A stretch of 64,000 nucleotides of DNA from Klebsiella variicola (GTDB lineage: Bacteria > Pseudomonadota > Gammaproteobacteria > Enterobacterales > Enterobacteriaceae). Below are positions 17,566 through 29,855 of this stretch, piece after piece. Every line of letters begins with the position of its first letter. Positions within the stretch are counted from its first letter, which is position 1. The stretch covers positions 2,914,001 to 2,978,000 of the forward strand of contig NZ_CP010523.2 in NCBI RefSeq assembly GCF_000828055.2, in the 5' to 3' direction. Under the pieces are notes generated by a model, which saw nothing but the letters and a program-made list of their open reading frames with translations, made no database searches and was not told where the DNA came from. A program made the translations under genes and the position numbers.

Positions 17566-17724
17566 GGCTGCTCCTGTAGTGCGTTTGTATTTAACAAGTG
17601 ATTTTTTTGTTAAATATCGGGCGGATAAGCCGTGGCTTCGCAGCACGTTGGCGCCGTTCTGTGAGCTGATTCATAAAACCGGGCCAAAAATGCCCGGTTG
17701 AGGTTACATTCCAATAACACAAAT

Positions 17725-17758
17725 TGCCCGTTTGCGATAAATCTGCCGCAAACGGGCA
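17725..17758 (-). terminator. Terminator of ydcF
   Basis: Perfect 12-bp arms TGCCCGTTTGCG / CGCAAACGGGCA with a 10-nt loop, 4 bp past the ydcF stop codon. It is followed on the minus strand by AATTTG, and on the plus strand by GTTTT. Confidence 0.75.
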
Positions 17759-17762
17759 GTTT

Positions 17763-18563
17763 TCAGCTGAGGGTGCGGGCCTGCAGCGCCCCGGCAAGCT
17801 GGCCGTCCTCCCGCAGCTGTCGCCAGGCATCGAGGATCTCCGGCGGGAAGGTGACGTGGCTGATGAAGTCTTTCCCCCGCGGACCGTATCCTTCAGGCGT
17901 ATCCTGCAGGCGCGGCAGCTCGCCCAGCAGCAGCGCCAGGTAGCGGGCGACCGGCCACAGCCCCGCCCCGCCGCCCGCGAACCCCAGTTGACCATCGGTC
18001 TGCTCCAGCACCGGCGAGCAGCCGGGAAAGCTCAGCCACTGTGGCGGTGTCGCCACCCCCTGCCAGACGCGGGCGAAGGTGGCCATGGTTCGCCGCTGCA
18101 TGGTGGGGTCCTGAATGACGATCCCGCGACGATGAGGGATCCCCCCGTTCTCCAGCGTGGTCCGGGTAAAACGGGCGTTCTCGCCGCAGTTGGTCGACTG
18201 GTCCTCCACCACCAGCCGCGAGCGCGGAATGTGCCAGTAGTCATGAGCAATATCGGCCAGAATATGCGCTTCCGGACGCCCCACCACCGGCAACATACGG
18301 TAACGGGTATCCTGGCGCACCGCCTCGTAGAGATAGTTCGTAGAATGTCCCACGCCGCCGCTGATCAGCAGCGGGACGTCCCGTTCCGCCGCCAGCCGGC
18401 AGGCGGCGTCGATGGTCGGGATCACGGCGTTGCCGGCCAGCACCACCACGTCCACCTGCGGCAGCGCGGGCAGCGTCGCCAGATCGTCCTGCGCCAGCCA
18501 GGCGCCGACCTGGTTAGCCGCCGCCAGCGTCGCCGCCGACAGCCGGGGAAATTGTTCTGCCAT
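17763..18563 (-). CDS. ydcF: YdcF, DUF218 nucleotide-fold protein
   Basis: Ortholog of E. coli YdcF (266 residues, same length), a DUF218-domain protein reported to bind S-adenosylmethionine; its reaction is unknown. Conserved stretches include [19 protein letters not shown] (about 40-58), [29 protein letters not shown] and [15 protein letters not shown]. It is transcribed away from the MHS transporter across a 380-bp gap. The terminator after it separates it from aldA. Confidence 0.93.
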   Translation of the reverse strand: MAEQFPRLSAATLAAANQVGAWLAQDDLATLPALPQVDVVVLAGNAVIPTIDAACRLAAERDVPLLISGGVGHSTNYLYEAVRQDTRYRMLPVVGRPEAHILADIAHDYWHIPRSRLVVEDQSTNCGENARFTRTTLENGGIPHRRGIVIQDPTMQRRTMATFARVWQGVATPPQWLSFPGCSPVLEQTDGQLGFAGGGAGLWPVARYLALLLGELPRLQDTPEGYGPRGKDFISHVTFPPEILDAWRQLREDGQLAGALQARTLS

Positions 18564-18617
18564 TCTGTCTCCTTAATTCCCTCTCAGCCGATCGGAGAGG
18601 ATGCTTTCGCCATCATA

Positions 18618-18648
18618 AACGCCGCCTCGCGGGAGGCAAAGCGGCGTT
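18618..18648. other. Nested hairpin in the ydcF leader
   Basis: AACGCCGC (18618-18625) pairs with GCGGCGTT (18641-18648). An inner GCCTC/GAGGC stem (18624-18637) shares bases with it, so the two would compete. It lies about 55 bp upstream of the ydcF start codon. Confidence 0.4.
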
Positions 18649-18651
18649 AAT

Positions 18652-18888
18652 TTGTAACCATTTTGAAATAACAAGAAACATCTAAAAACAGGCGGGTTGC
18701 ACCTGAACAACTCACTATGAAAATAACAAAAAACAGCAAAATCAGGTGGAAAATAAAAAATAGCGTCGCGGTTACACCAGTCCAAACCGCGTCATAACGC
18801 CCAGCTTGCCAGCGATGAACTTGCCAATTGTAACCTTCAACCCTAAGTTGCTTAACAATTACACAACCTTTTCACACCAGGTTGCACC
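18652..18888. promoter_or_regulatory. Five copies of GGTTRCA in the ydcF/transporter divergent region
   Basis: The motif occurs as TTGTAACC (18652, 18828; reverse of GGTTACAA), GGTTGCACC (18695, 18880) and GGTTACACC (18770). The gap is 380 bp and AT-rich. Five copies in 237 bp suggest binding sites for a regulator I cannot name. No coding sequence is supported in 18564-18943. Confidence 0.4.
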
Positions 18889-18943
18889 CTGTTTACGCAG
18901 AGTGACACCTGACCTATTTACCGTGGCGGGAGAACGTTTCGTA

Positions 18944-20269
18944 ATGAGCAATCCACAAGACAACACTGCATCCATTCTGCAGAAAAACAAGAAGGTCCTG
19001 ATCGCCAGCCTGACAGGCAGCGCCATCGAATGGTTCGATTATTTTCTCTATGGCACCGCCGCCGCGCTGGTGTTCAACAAAATCTTCTTTCCGATGGTCG
19101 ACCCGGTCATCGGCCTGATCCTCTCCTGGCTCTCCTTCTCGCTGACGTTTTTTATCCGCCCCATCGGCGGCGTCATTTTCGCTCATATCGGCGATCGCAT
19201 CGGCCGCAAGAAGACGCTGGTGCTGACCCTGTCGCTGATGGGCAGCGCCACGGTGGCGATCGGCCTGCTTCCCACCTATGAGATGGTGGGCCTCTGGGCG
19301 CCCGCCCTGCTGATAACCCTGCGCATTATTCAGGGCATGGGTATCGGCGGTGAATGGGGCGGTGCGCTGCTGCTGGCCTACGAATACGCGCCGGAGAAGC
19401 GGAAAGGCTTTTTCGGCAGCATTCCCCAGGCCGGCGTGACCATCGGCATGCTGATGGCGACGTTTATCGTCTCGCTGATGACCCTGTTTGACGAGGCGCA
19501 GTTTCTCGCCTGGGGCTGGCGCATACCGTTCCTGCTCAGCTCCGTTCTCGTTTTTCTCGGCCTGTGGATCCGCAAAGATATCGACGAAACGCCCGCCTTT
19601 AAGCAGGTGAAAAAATCCGGCCAGGTGGCGAAGGCCCCGCTGCGCGAAACGCTCAAGCACCACTGGCGGGAAGTGCTGATTGCCGCCGGTCTGAAAGTGG
19701 TGGAGACCGCCCCTTTCTATATCTTCTCCACCTTTGTGGTCAGCTATGCCACCACCACCCTGAGCTACCAGAAGTCGCAGGCGCTGGAATCCGTGACCCT
19801 GGGCGCGCTGGTGGCCACCGTGATGATCCCGCTGATGGGGCTGCTGTCAGATAAGGTGGGGCGGCAAAAGATGTATACCCTGAGCGTGGTGCTGCTGGGG
19901 CTGTTTATCGTTCCGTGGTTCCTGCTGCTCGACACCGGCACCAGCTGGGGCATCATGCTGGCGACGGTCGTTGCCTTCGGCATCCTGTGGGCGCCGGTAA
20001 CTGCGGTGCTCGGCACCTTGTGCTCTGAGATTTTCAGCGCCAATGTGCGCTATACCGGGATCACCCTCGGCTACCAGCTGGGCGCCGCGCTGGCCGGGGG
20101 CACCGCGCCGCTTATCGCCACCGGTCTGCTGGCAAAATATGACGGGGACTGGCGGCCGGTGGCCGTTTATCTGGGCGTTACGGTGGTGATTTCGCTGATG
20201 GCAATTTTCTGCGCCAGCCGGATGAAGTCCGCGCCGGGTGCAGCCCCTTCCCGGGCGGAAAGCGCCTAA
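18944..20269 (+). CDS. MHS-family metabolite:proton symporter
   Basis: Major facilitator of the metabolite:H+ symporter family (ShiA/YhjE/YdfJ group), which takes up organic acids such as shikimate or dicarboxylates. 441 residues from MSNPQDNTASILQKNKKVL; upstream in-frame ATGs lack family homology. Twelve membrane segments. The family motifs SAIEWFDYFLYGTAAAL (about 25-41) and the first-loop motif GDRIGRKKTL are present. The sequence resembles E. coli YdfJ. Substrate unknown; the GGTTRCA repeats upstream may regulate it. Confidence 0.88.
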   Translation: MSNPQDNTASILQKNKKVLIASLTGSAIEWFDYFLYGTAAALVFNKIFFPMVDPVIGLILSWLSFSLTFFIRPIGGVIFAHIGDRIGRKKTLVLTLSLMGSATVAIGLLPTYEMVGLWAPALLITLRIIQGMGIGGEWGGALLLAYEYAPEKRKGFFGSIPQAGVTIGMLMATFIVSLMTLFDEAQFLAWGWRIPFLLSSVLVFLGLWIRKDIDETPAFKQVKKSGQVAKAPLRETLKHHWREVLIAAGLKVVETAPFYIFSTFVVSYATTTLSYQKSQALESVTLGALVATVMIPLMGLLSDKVGRQKMYTLSVVLLGLFIVPWFLLLDTGTSWGIMLATVVAFGILWAPVTAVLGTLCSEIFSANVRYTGITLGYQLGAALAGGTAPLIATGLLAKYDGDWRPVAVYLGVTVVISLMAIFCASRMKSAPGAAPSRAESA

Positions 20270-20303
20270 CCGCAGCCGTCTGGGCAGGTAGCGTGCCGAC
20301 TAT

Positions 20304-20420
20304 CCCGCCCGGCGGCGTTGCGCTTGCGCGTGCCTGGGGGGGATCACGCCGCGGGGGAAACCGCTCATCCCAGGCTCAGTAAGTCAGTAGGCCCGGTAAG
20401 GCGTCAGCCGCCACCGGGCA
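20304..20420. repeat. Two REP-like elements
   Basis: 20304-20340 (CCCGCCCGGCGGCGTTGCGC and following) and 20389-20420 (GGCCCGGTAAGGCGTCAGCC and following) are inverted REP-like units of the same two types as at 817-917. They lie between the convergent transporter and permease genes. Confidence 0.7.
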
Positions 20421-20452
20421 GAAACAGACGTAACGTCTTCACCTCCTGCTTA

Positions 20453-20471
20453 GCCGGCCAGGTTGGCCGGC
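20453..20471. terminator. Hairpin after the ast operon
   Basis: Perfect 8-bp arms GCCGGCCA / TGGCCGGC with a GGT loop, 6 bp past the permease stop codon. No T-tract, so it may be a 3'-end stabiliser rather than a simple terminator. Confidence 0.45.
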
Positions 20472-20476
20472 GAGTG

Positions 20477-21907
20477 TCAGGCGCTCTGGTTATCCAGTGT
20501 CGGTTGCCCCTCACGCCGCTGCTTCAGCTTCCAGAAGCCCCACAGGGCAATAAACCACAGCGGAGAAGCCAACAGCGCCAGCAGCGTGTCCGGGTCAAAG
20601 ATCATGATGAAGATGGCGAAGGCGAAGAACAGCAGGCTCACCCAGCTCATCACCACCCCGGCAGGCATCTTAAAGATCGACCCGGCGTGCAGGTCCGGAC
20701 GCTGACGGCGATAGACCAGATAGGCCACGAGGATCATCCCCCAGCTGAACACCACCATAATCGCCGCCAGGGTCGAGACGATGGTGAACAAGGTCATCAC
20801 GTTCGGCACCAGGAACAGCAGCAGCGTGCCGATCAGCATGCAGAAGCAGGAGAACAGCAGGCTACGCACCGGGATGCGGGTATTGCGCGACAGGATGCGA
20901 AACTGCCAGTGCGCATGCTTCTCCACCGACAGGCCGTACAGCATGCGGGTGCTGGAGAAGACGCCGCTGTTGGCCGAGGACATCGCCGAGGTCAGCGCCA
21001 CGAAGTTAATCACCGCCGCGGCGGCAGGCAGCCCGGCCTTGGCAAACAGCGTCACGAACGGACTGGTCTCCGCCGATACCCCCGGCCAGGAGGCGACGGC
21101 GATAATCACCACCATCGACAGCAGATAGAAGATGATAATCCGCAGCGGCAGAGCATTGATCGCCTTGGGCAAAATGCGCTGCGGATCGCGGGTCTCCGCC
21201 GTCATGGTGCCCAGCAGCTCAATGCCGGTAAAGGAGAAGATCGCTATCTGGAAGCCGGCGAAAAAACCGGTGATACCGTGAGGCATAAAAGCCGTCGGGT
21301 CGGTAAGATGGCTGAGAGAAGCCGTCACGCCGTCCGGAGAAGTCCAGCCAGTGGCAATCATCCAGCCGCCGGTGCCGATCAGGGCGATAATGGTGATCAC
21401 CTTGATCAGGGCGAACCAGAACTCCGCCTCGCCAAACATTTTCACCGACAGCAGGTTAAGCAGGAACAGGATCGCCAGCATGCTGAGGGCCGGCATCCAT
21501 GCCGACAGTTCCGGGAACCAGTACTGCATATAGCTCCCGCAGACCACCACGTCGGCAATGCAGGTCACTACCCAGCTTAGCCAGTAGGTCCAGCCGAGGT
21601 AAAAGCTGGCCTGCGGCCCGAGATACTCGCCGACAAAGTCGGCAAACGAGCGGTAGTCATGGCGGGTGAGCAGCAGCTCCCCCATCGCCCGCATCACCAT
21701 ATAGGTAAAGAACCCGACCAGCACATAGATCACCAGAATCGAGGTGCCGGCGACGGCGATGTTGCGCCCCGCCCCCATAAACAGCCCGGTGCCGATGGCG
21801 CCCCCGAGGGCAATCATTTGAATGTGGCGGGCGCCGAGCCCGCGTTTAAGCTGTGACGCGCCCTCACCTCCGGCGGCAGGAGACGCCTGATGTTGATGTT
21901 CAGTCAT
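20477..21907 (-). CDS. APC-family amino acid permease, CycA-like
   Basis: Inner-membrane amino acid:proton symporter of the amino acid transporter (AAT) group, 476 residues, twelve membrane segments. The signature LKRGLGARHIQMIALGGAIGTGLFMG (about 20-45) is typical, and the whole sequence resembles CycA, the D-serine/D-alanine/glycine carrier. It is the last gene of the ast operon, 9 bp after astE. This suggests it imports arginine or a related amino acid for the pathway, but that is inference from position only. E. coli has no permease at this place in ast. Confidence 0.88.
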   Translation of the reverse strand: MTEHQHQASPAAGGEGASQLKRGLGARHIQMIALGGAIGTGLFMGAGRNIAVAGTSILVIYVLVGFFTYMVMRAMGELLLTRHDYRSFADFVGEYLGPQASFYLGWTYWLSWVVTCIADVVVCGSYMQYWFPELSAWMPALSMLAILFLLNLLSVKMFGEAEFWFALIKVITIIALIGTGGWMIATGWTSPDGVTASLSHLTDPTAFMPHGITGFFAGFQIAIFSFTGIELLGTMTAETRDPQRILPKAINALPLRIIIFYLLSMVVIIAVASWPGVSAETSPFVTLFAKAGLPAAAAVINFVALTSAMSSANSGVFSSTRMLYGLSVEKHAHWQFRILSRNTRIPVRSLLFSCFCMLIGTLLLFLVPNVMTLFTIVSTLAAIMVVFSWGMILVAYLVYRRQRPDLHAGSIFKMPAGVVMSWVSLLFFAFAIFIMIFDPDTLLALLASPLWFIALWGFWKLKQRREGQPTLDNQSA

Positions 21908-21916
21908 GGTGTTTCC

Positions 21917-22912
21917 TCAGGCTGGTTGTGGGAGGCGAAGAGCCGCGGCGCGCAGCAGCAGCCCGGCGCGCTGACCGGTGGCGACCCCGGCATTGGGAAA
22001 GAGGATATAGGGGGCCCGGGCCTGCACCACCCACCGTTTCTCCGCCTGGCGAGCGATTTCGTATCCCGCCGGGAGCGCGGTGAAGTTCTCAACGTTGGCC
22101 GCGAGATTAAGCGTAAATTCCCCCTCGCGCTTGATGATGCTCTCCTCGACCAGGAAGTAGTCCACTGGCGCTTTGTCGCGCGGCGGTAGCGGCGCGTCAG
22201 AAATCCAGGCCCGGATCGCCGCGTCGGTAGCGGCGAACAGGCTGAGATCGTTGGCGCCGAACGGCATCACTTTCCCCAGCTCCAGGGTGGCGCTTTGCGC
22301 GGCGAACTTTTCGCAGGTGAAATGGGTGAAGGTGCCGCCCGCTTCGGTATGCCGCACGATGGCATCCATCCCGCTGGCCTGCAACAGCTGGTAGAAGCCA
22401 GGCGAAAAATCCCCGGCGTGGGCCGGGAGCAGCGCAAACTGGCGATACAGCGACCCGCGAATGGCGGTATGCATATCGAGATGGCTACGGTTGACCGGAC
22501 CCGCCGCATCGGCGGCGCGATAGAAGGCCTGCACCGCTTGCTCCAGCGCAAAAGCCCGCCGCGACTCATTCCCCGGGGTGACCGCCAGATGGCGGCCGCC
22601 GAACAGGCGATTCAGGTCGTTGTGCAGATAGCGGCGTGCGGCGCGGATCGCCGGCAGGTTACCAAAGACGATCAGCAGCGCCTGAGTGAGCGGCTGCCGC
22701 CCCTGGCTCAGATCGTGGGTCAACTGCAGCAGCAGCTCCGTCGGCGCGGTCTCATTGCCATGCACGCCCGCGGAGAGGATCGTCGCCTGGCGCCACGGCG
22801 CCGTCGGCAGCAACTGCAGGATCCCCTCCCCCAGCCAGCGGGCCTCGATGCCCGCCGGGAAGCTCCACTCCTGCAGGCGGCAGTGCAGTAAATCGTTAAC
22901 CAGGTGCTCCAT
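21917..22912 (-). CDS. astE: Succinylglutamate desuccinylase
   Basis: Last enzyme of the arginine succinyltransferase pathway: N-succinylglutamate to glutamate and succinate. Zinc-dependent, M14 carboxypeptidase-like. The start MEHLVNDLLHCRLQEW is preceded by AAGGAG that overlaps the astB stop region. 331 residues (E. coli 322). Zinc ligands H51 and E54 (GVHGNETAP), H148 (HLDMHTAIRG) and catalytic E211 (TLELGK) are present. Confidence 0.96.
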   Translation of the reverse strand: MEHLVNDLLHCRLQEWSFPAGIEARWLGEGILQLLPTAPWRQATILSAGVHGNETAPTELLLQLTHDLSQGRQPLTQALLIVFGNLPAIRAARRYLHNDLNRLFGGRHLAVTPGNESRRAFALEQAVQAFYRAADAAGPVNRSHLDMHTAIRGSLYRQFALLPAHAGDFSPGFYQLLQASGMDAIVRHTEAGGTFTHFTCEKFAAQSATLELGKVMPFGANDLSLFAATDAAIRAWISDAPLPPRDKAPVDYFLVEESIIKREGEFTLNLAANVENFTALPAGYEIARQAEKRWVVQARAPYILFPNAGVATGQRAGLLLRAAALRLPQPA

Positions 22913-22922
22913 CTGCCGCTCC

Positions 22923-24263
22923 TTAACGCTGAAAATCATAGACCGCGCCCAGACGCAGGATCTGCGTCAGCTCATCCAGCGCCTGATAAACCTCGCGCAG
23001 CAGCTGCGGGTCCGCCAGATCGCGGGCGTGCAGCCGGTCGCGATAGTGTTTTTCCACCCATGCCGTCAGCTGCTGATAACGCTCGTCGTTCATCAGACTG
23101 TGGGCGTTGACCGCCTGGCGTTCAGCCTCGTTGAGCACTACCCGCAGCCGCAGACAGGCCGGGCCGCCGCCGTTGCGCATGCTTTCCCGCAGGTCAAAGA
23201 CCGCCACTTCATCGATCGGCGATGCGCTGTCGGCGGCGAGGTCGCTCAGATAGCGCCAGACGTTTTCCCGCTGGCGGCACTCCTCCGGCACCACGATCAG
23301 CATCTTGCCGTCAGGTTTACTCAGCAGCTGGCTGTTGAACAGGTAAGAGGCCACCGCGTCATCGAGCGACACCCGCTCGTCCGGCACTTCCACGCTGGTG
23401 AACGGGATATCCAGACTGTCGCTTTTAGCCCGTAGCGTCGCCAGCACCGTCGCCTGATCGACAAACGCCTGCTGATGGTGGAACAGCACATGGCGATTGC
23501 TGACCGCGATGACGTCGTTGTGAAACACGCCGCGATCGATAGCCTGCGGCGCCTGCTGGGCAAACACCGTGTAGCGCGGATCCAGCTGATGCAGGCGGGC
23601 CACCGCCTCGCTGGCCTCGAGGGTCTGCCGCGCCGGATACTTCACCGGGGCGATCCCGCCGCTGGCGCGTCGACCGTAGACAAAAAACTGCACCCCCTGT
23701 CGGTCATACTCCCGGCAGAAGCGGTTATGGTTGGCTGCCCCTTCATCGCCGAGGTCGCCATGCTGCGGCAGCGCCGCATGGTGGGCGAAGTAGCGCGGAT
23801 CGGCGAACGTGGCGCCCAGGATCGCCGAGGTGGTGGGCGCCTCCTGCATACGGTGCAGCTTATTGTTCAGGTTGGCGACGGTGAAATGGACTTTGCCATC
23901 GGCGCTGTCCGCCGACGGTGAGACGGTCGCCGCATTGGCGGTCCACATCGACGAGGCGGAGCTGAAGGCGGAGAGCAGCTGCGGCGCCGCGTGGGCCGCC
24001 TGCCGGATGACCTGCTCATCGCTGCCCTGGAAACCGACTTCGCGCAGCAGACGTAGATTCGGACGCGGCTGCGGCGGCAGAATGCCCTGCACGAATCCGC
24101 GATCGGCAAGGGCTTTCATTTTATACAGCCCCTGCAGCGCCGCCTTTTTAGGGTTAGAGAGACCATCGCGGTTATTTTGCGAGGCTTCATTGCCGACGGA
24201 GAGTCCGGCGTAGTGGTGCGTCGGGCCGACCAGGCCATCAAAGTTTGCTTCAAAACCAGACAT
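22923..24263 (-). CDS. astB: N-succinylarginine dihydrolase
   Basis: Second step of the AST pathway: succinylarginine to succinylornithine, two ammonia and CO2. 446 residues (E. coli 447). The guanidine-hydrolase triad is visible as E174 (LGDEGAANH), H248 (DRGVFHNDV) and C370 ([11 protein letters not shown]). It starts [20 protein letters not shown]. Gap of 21 bp to astD, 10 bp to astE. Confidence 0.97.
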   Translation of the reverse strand: MSGFEANFDGLVGPTHHYAGLSVGNEASQNNRDGLSNPKKAALQGLYKMKALADRGFVQGILPPQPRPNLRLLREVGFQGSDEQVIRQAAHAAPQLLSAFSSASSMWTANAATVSPSADSADGKVHFTVANLNNKLHRMQEAPTTSAILGATFADPRYFAHHAALPQHGDLGDEGAANHNRFCREYDRQGVQFFVYGRRASGGIAPVKYPARQTLEASEAVARLHQLDPRYTVFAQQAPQAIDRGVFHNDVIAVSNRHVLFHHQQAFVDQATVLATLRAKSDSLDIPFTSVEVPDERVSLDDAVASYLFNSQLLSKPDGKMLIVVPEECRQRENVWRYLSDLAADSASPIDEVAVFDLRESMRNGGGPACLRLRVVLNEAERQAVNAHSLMNDERYQQLTAWVEKHYRDRLHARDLADPQLLREVYQALDELTQILRLGAVYDFQR

Positions 24264-24284
24264 ATGTCCTCACAGGATCCGTTA

Positions 24285-26767
<2,483 letters not shown>

Positions 26768-26782
26768 AGGCCGTCCTCCCGG

Positions 26783-27988
26783 TTAGCGGGTTAAGCGGGC
26801 AACGGCGCGATCAAGGCGCACGAAGGCTTCCGCAATATCCGCCAGCGGGATATTGAGCGCCGGCGCGAAGCGCAGCACGTCCGGGCCGGCAATCAGGGCG
26901 ATCAGCCCCTCTTCCGCCGCCAGGTTGGTCAACGTTTTGGCCTTGCCGCGCAGCGGCCCCGCCAGCTCAGCGCCGATCAGCAGACCGGTGCCCCGCACGG
27001 CGCTGAACGCATCGTAACGGGCAGAGATCGCATTCAACTGGTCAACAATCAGCGCATGGCGCTCGCCAACGCCCGCCAGCAGCGGCGCATCGAGATGGGC
27101 CAGCACGGCGTTAGCGACGGTCGCCGCCAGCGGGTTGCCGCCGAAGGTGGTGCCATGGGTGCCGGGCTGGAAGACCTGCGCCCAGGCCTCTTTCGCCAGC
27201 ATCGCGCCGATTGGGAAGCCGCCCCCCAGCCCTTTGGCGCTGGTGAGGATGTCCGGGACGACGTTGTAGTGCTGGTAGGCGTAGAGATGGCCGGTACGGC
27301 CCGCCCCGGTCTGCACCTCATCGAATATCAGGGTCGCGTGATGGCGATCGCAGAGGGTGCGCAGCGCCTGGAGGAACGCCGGGTCAGCGGGTATCACGCC
27401 GCCTTCGCCGATGATCGGCTCGACGATCACCGCACAGGTGCGCGAAGAGATGGCCGCGGTGACCGCCTCGATGTCGTTATAGGGCAGATGGGTAATGCCC
27501 TGCGGCAGCGGAGCATAATCGCTGGAATATTTCGGCTGGCCGCCGACGGAGACGGTGAACAGCGTCCGGCCATGGAAGGCATGGTTGAAGGCGATGATTT
27601 CGCTTTTTTCACCACCAAACTTATCGTGAGCGTATTTCCGCGCCAGTTTGAGAGCGGCCTCGTTGGCTTCGGCGCCGGAGTTGCAGAAAAACACCTTATC
27701 GGCAAAGGTCGACTGCACGAGGGTTTTCGCCAGCTGCAGCACCGGCTCGTTGGTATAGCCATTGCCGATATGCCACAGTTTCGCCAGTTGATCCTGCAGG
27801 GCCTGAGCCAGCGCCGGATGGGCATGGCCTAAGGCATTCACCGCAATGCCGCCCGCCATATCGATATACTCTTTCCCCTGCTGGTCCCAGACGCGGGAAC
27901 CCGCCGCCCTGACCGGAATAAACGGCGCGGGGGCAAAACAGGGAACCAGGTAAGCGTCAAAATCTTCGCGAGTCATAGTGCCTGACAT
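26783..27988 (-). CDS. astC: Succinylornithine transaminase
   Basis: Third AST step: PLP-dependent transamination of succinylornithine with 2-oxoglutarate; it can also serve as acetylornithine transaminase. 401 residues from the ATG at 27988, which is better spaced from GGAG than the adjacent ATG at 27991. The PLP lysine is K252 ([12 protein letters not shown]), and [14 protein letters not shown] and [12 protein letters not shown] are the usual substrate-site segments. First gene of astCADBE plus permease, so its upstream region should hold the operon promoter. Confidence 0.96.
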   Translation of the reverse strand: MSGTMTREDFDAYLVPCFAPAPFIPVRAAGSRVWDQQGKEYIDMAGGIAVNALGHAHPALAQALQDQLAKLWHIGNGYTNEPVLQLAKTLVQSTFADKVFFCNSGAEANEAALKLARKYAHDKFGGEKSEIIAFNHAFHGRTLFTVSVGGQPKYSSDYAPLPQGITHLPYNDIEAVTAAISSRTCAVIVEPIIGEGGVIPADPAFLQALRTLCDRHHATLIFDEVQTGAGRTGHLYAYQHYNVVPDILTSAKGLGGGFPIGAMLAKEAWAQVFQPGTHGTTFGGNPLAATVANAVLAHLDAPLLAGVGERHALIVDQLNAISARYDAFSAVRGTGLLIGAELAGPLRGKAKTLTNLAAEEGLIALIAGPDVLRFAPALNIPLADIAEAFVRLDRAVARLTR

Positions 27989-27991
27989 CAT

Positions 27992-28516
27992 TCATCTCCG
28001 GAACGTAAGACGACGGAAAACGCTCCCGCCGCGTTGGACAATCGACATTAACCCTGACCCTCGGCTTATTTTGGACACGAGCGCGCCCGCTGTGATGGCA
28101 AAAATATTCACCACAGGAAAAATAAGCCCTATTTATTTTGTGGGTATTTGTTAATTCATGGTTAACGTCATGTTGTTGTGTGGGCTAATGCTGGCCTGTG
28201 AACAATAAGATTGTCAATACGGGTGGAAGCAATTTATTCACTTTTTGAAGATCATCAAGATAATGAAAAACATAGAAAAAATATTTTTCTATGCACTTAA
28301 GTGAATAAAAAGTGAATTAAAATGCACAGCTTGCAGGTGGTTGGCGTGCGTAGTTATTCACTTAAAAAATAAAAAATCTAACAAAAATTTAAAAATCGGA
28401 ATTGCCGTCAAATACCGCTTTATAAAATTGGTGATACCATTCATTGCACAGAGTTTACTGCTGTAGCTATTCCACGGTTTTACACGACATAAATAACACT
28501 GAGAAACAGGACTCTT
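27992..28516. promoter_or_regulatory. astC-gdh divergent control region with ARG-box-like repeats
   Basis: 525 bp, AT-rich, no gene. The decamer AAGTGAATAA / TTATTCACTT recurs at 28234-28243 and 28354-28363 in one orientation and at 28299-28308 and 28310-28320 (one with an extra T) in the other. Read against the ArgR box TGAAT-W4-ATTCA, the core 28302-28315 fits eight of ten fixed bases and 28313-28326 fits nine of ten. Arginine-responsive control of both ast and the dehydrogenase would make sense. I looked for a sigma-54 promoter upstream of astC and found only a candidate with wrong spacing. Confidence 0.55.
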
Positions 28517-29791
28517 ATGGAAAAGTTATCTTACGCATCTGAAAGTAGTACATCTCCATGGACCACCTACCTGCGCCAGATCGACCGTGTCGCGCCTTAT
28601 CTCGGCGATCTTGCCTACTGGGTGGAAACCCTGCGCCATCCGAAGCGTGCGCTGATCGTCGACATTCCTGTGCAAATGGACGACGGCACCATCCGCCACT
28701 TCGAGGGCTATCGCGTTCAGCACAATCTGTCGCGTGGACCGGGTAAAGGTGGTGTTCGCTACCATCCGGATGTCGATCTTAACGAAGTCATGGCACTTTC
28801 TGCCTGGATGACCATTAAGTGCGCCGCGGTCAATATTCCTTACGGCGGGGCCAAAGGCGGCATTCGCGTCGACCCCTTCTCACTGTCAGAAGGTGAACTG
28901 GAGCGTCTGACCCGCCGCTACACCAGCGAAATCGGCATTATTATCGGGCCGCAGAAAGATATTCCGGCGCCGGACGTCGGCACCAACGGTAAAGTGATGG
29001 CATGGATGATGGACACCTACTCCATGAACCATGGCACCACCATTACCGGCGTGGTCACCGGCAAACCGATCCACCTCGGCGGCTCCCTCGGCCGTGAAAA
29101 GGCCACCGGGCGTGGCGTATTTGTCACCGGCCGGGAAGTGGCTCGTCGCGCCGGTATCGAAATTGAAGGCGCCAAAGTCGCGCTGCAGGGCTTTGGTAAC
29201 GTCGGTAGCGAAGCAGCCCGCCTGTTCGCCGGCGTCGGCGCCCGCGTGGTGGTCATTCAGGATCATACCGCGACCCTGTATAACGAAGGCGGGATTGATA
29301 TGGCCGCCCTCACCGCCTGGCAGGCGGAGAAAAAGCAGATTGCCGGTTTCCCTGGCGCCCAGGAGATCGATAAAGACGCCTTCTGGACCACCCCGATGGA
29401 CATTCTGATCCCGGCGGCACTGGAAGGGCAAATCACCCGCGAGCGCGCGGAGAAGCTGACCTGCAAACTGGTGCTGGAAGGGGCCAACGGCCCAACCTAT
29501 CCGGAAGCGGACGACGTGCTGGCCGAGCGCGGCGTGATCGTAGTGCCGGACGTTATCTGTAACGCCGGTGGGGTGACCGTCAGCTATTTTGAGTGGGTGC
29601 AGGATATGGCCAGCTTCTTCTGGAGCGAAGAAGAGATCAACGCCAAGATGGACCGCATCATGACCGACGCCATTATTCACGTCTGCGATAAAGCCGCCGA
29701 GAAAGCGTGTACGCTGCGTACCGCCGCCTATATCGTGGCCTGCGAACGCATCCTGATGGCGCGTAAAGACCGCGGCATCTACCCGGGCTGA
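28517..29791 (+). CDS. Glu/Leu/Phe/Val dehydrogenase, catabolic glutamate dehydrogenase type
   Basis: Oxidative deamination of glutamate to 2-oxoglutarate and ammonia is the likely reaction. 424 residues, similar in length and motifs to Bacillus RocG/GudB rather than the 447-residue NADP enzyme GdhA. Substrate-site lysines K77 ([11 protein letters not shown]), K101 and catalytic K113 ([10 protein letters not shown]) are present; the dinucleotide motif GFGNVG is at 225-230. NAD use is inferred from family. It is divergent from the ast operon, whose end product is glutamate, and is closed by a strong terminator. Confidence 0.92.
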   Translation: MEKLSYASESSTSPWTTYLRQIDRVAPYLGDLAYWVETLRHPKRALIVDIPVQMDDGTIRHFEGYRVQHNLSRGPGKGGVRYHPDVDLNEVMALSAWMTIKCAAVNIPYGGAKGGIRVDPFSLSEGELERLTRRYTSEIGIIIGPQKDIPAPDVGTNGKVMAWMMDTYSMNHGTTITGVVTGKPIHLGGSLGREKATGRGVFVTGREVARRAGIEIEGAKVALQGFGNVGSEAARLFAGVGARVVVIQDHTATLYNEGGIDMAALTAWQAEKKQIAGFPGAQEIDKDAFWTTPMDILIPAALEGQITRERAEKLTCKLVLEGANGPTYPEADDVLAERGVIVVPDVICNAGGVTVSYFEWVQDMASFFWSEEEINAKMDRIMTDAIIHVCDKAAEKACTLRTAAYIVACERILMARKDRGIYPG

Positions 29792-29812
29792 TCCCCGTCA
29801 GGGTGTGAATCA

Positions 29813-29842
29813 GGGGGTGGCGTAGCGCCGCCCCCTTTTTTT
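29813..29842 (+). terminator. Strong terminator of the glutamate dehydrogenase gene
   Basis: 10-bp arms GGGGGTGGCG / CGCCGCCCCC (one G-T pair), loop TAG, followed by seven T residues. It lies 21 bp after the stop codon and faces the end of the convergent HAD gene. Confidence 0.92.
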
Positions 29843-29855
29843 CGCTATCGTGCCG

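Noticed and set aside
28091-28120. Possible sigma-54 promoter upstream of astC (minus strand, TGG-GAATATTTTT-GCC region)
   Set aside because: The GG and GC elements are 11 bases apart; sigma-54 promoters need 10. No other better match was found by eye, so I do not call one.
28201-28400. CRISPR-like array because of regularly recurring AAGTGAATAA
   Set aside because: Units are 10 bp, in both orientations, with irregular spacing; this fits protein binding sites, not a CRISPR.
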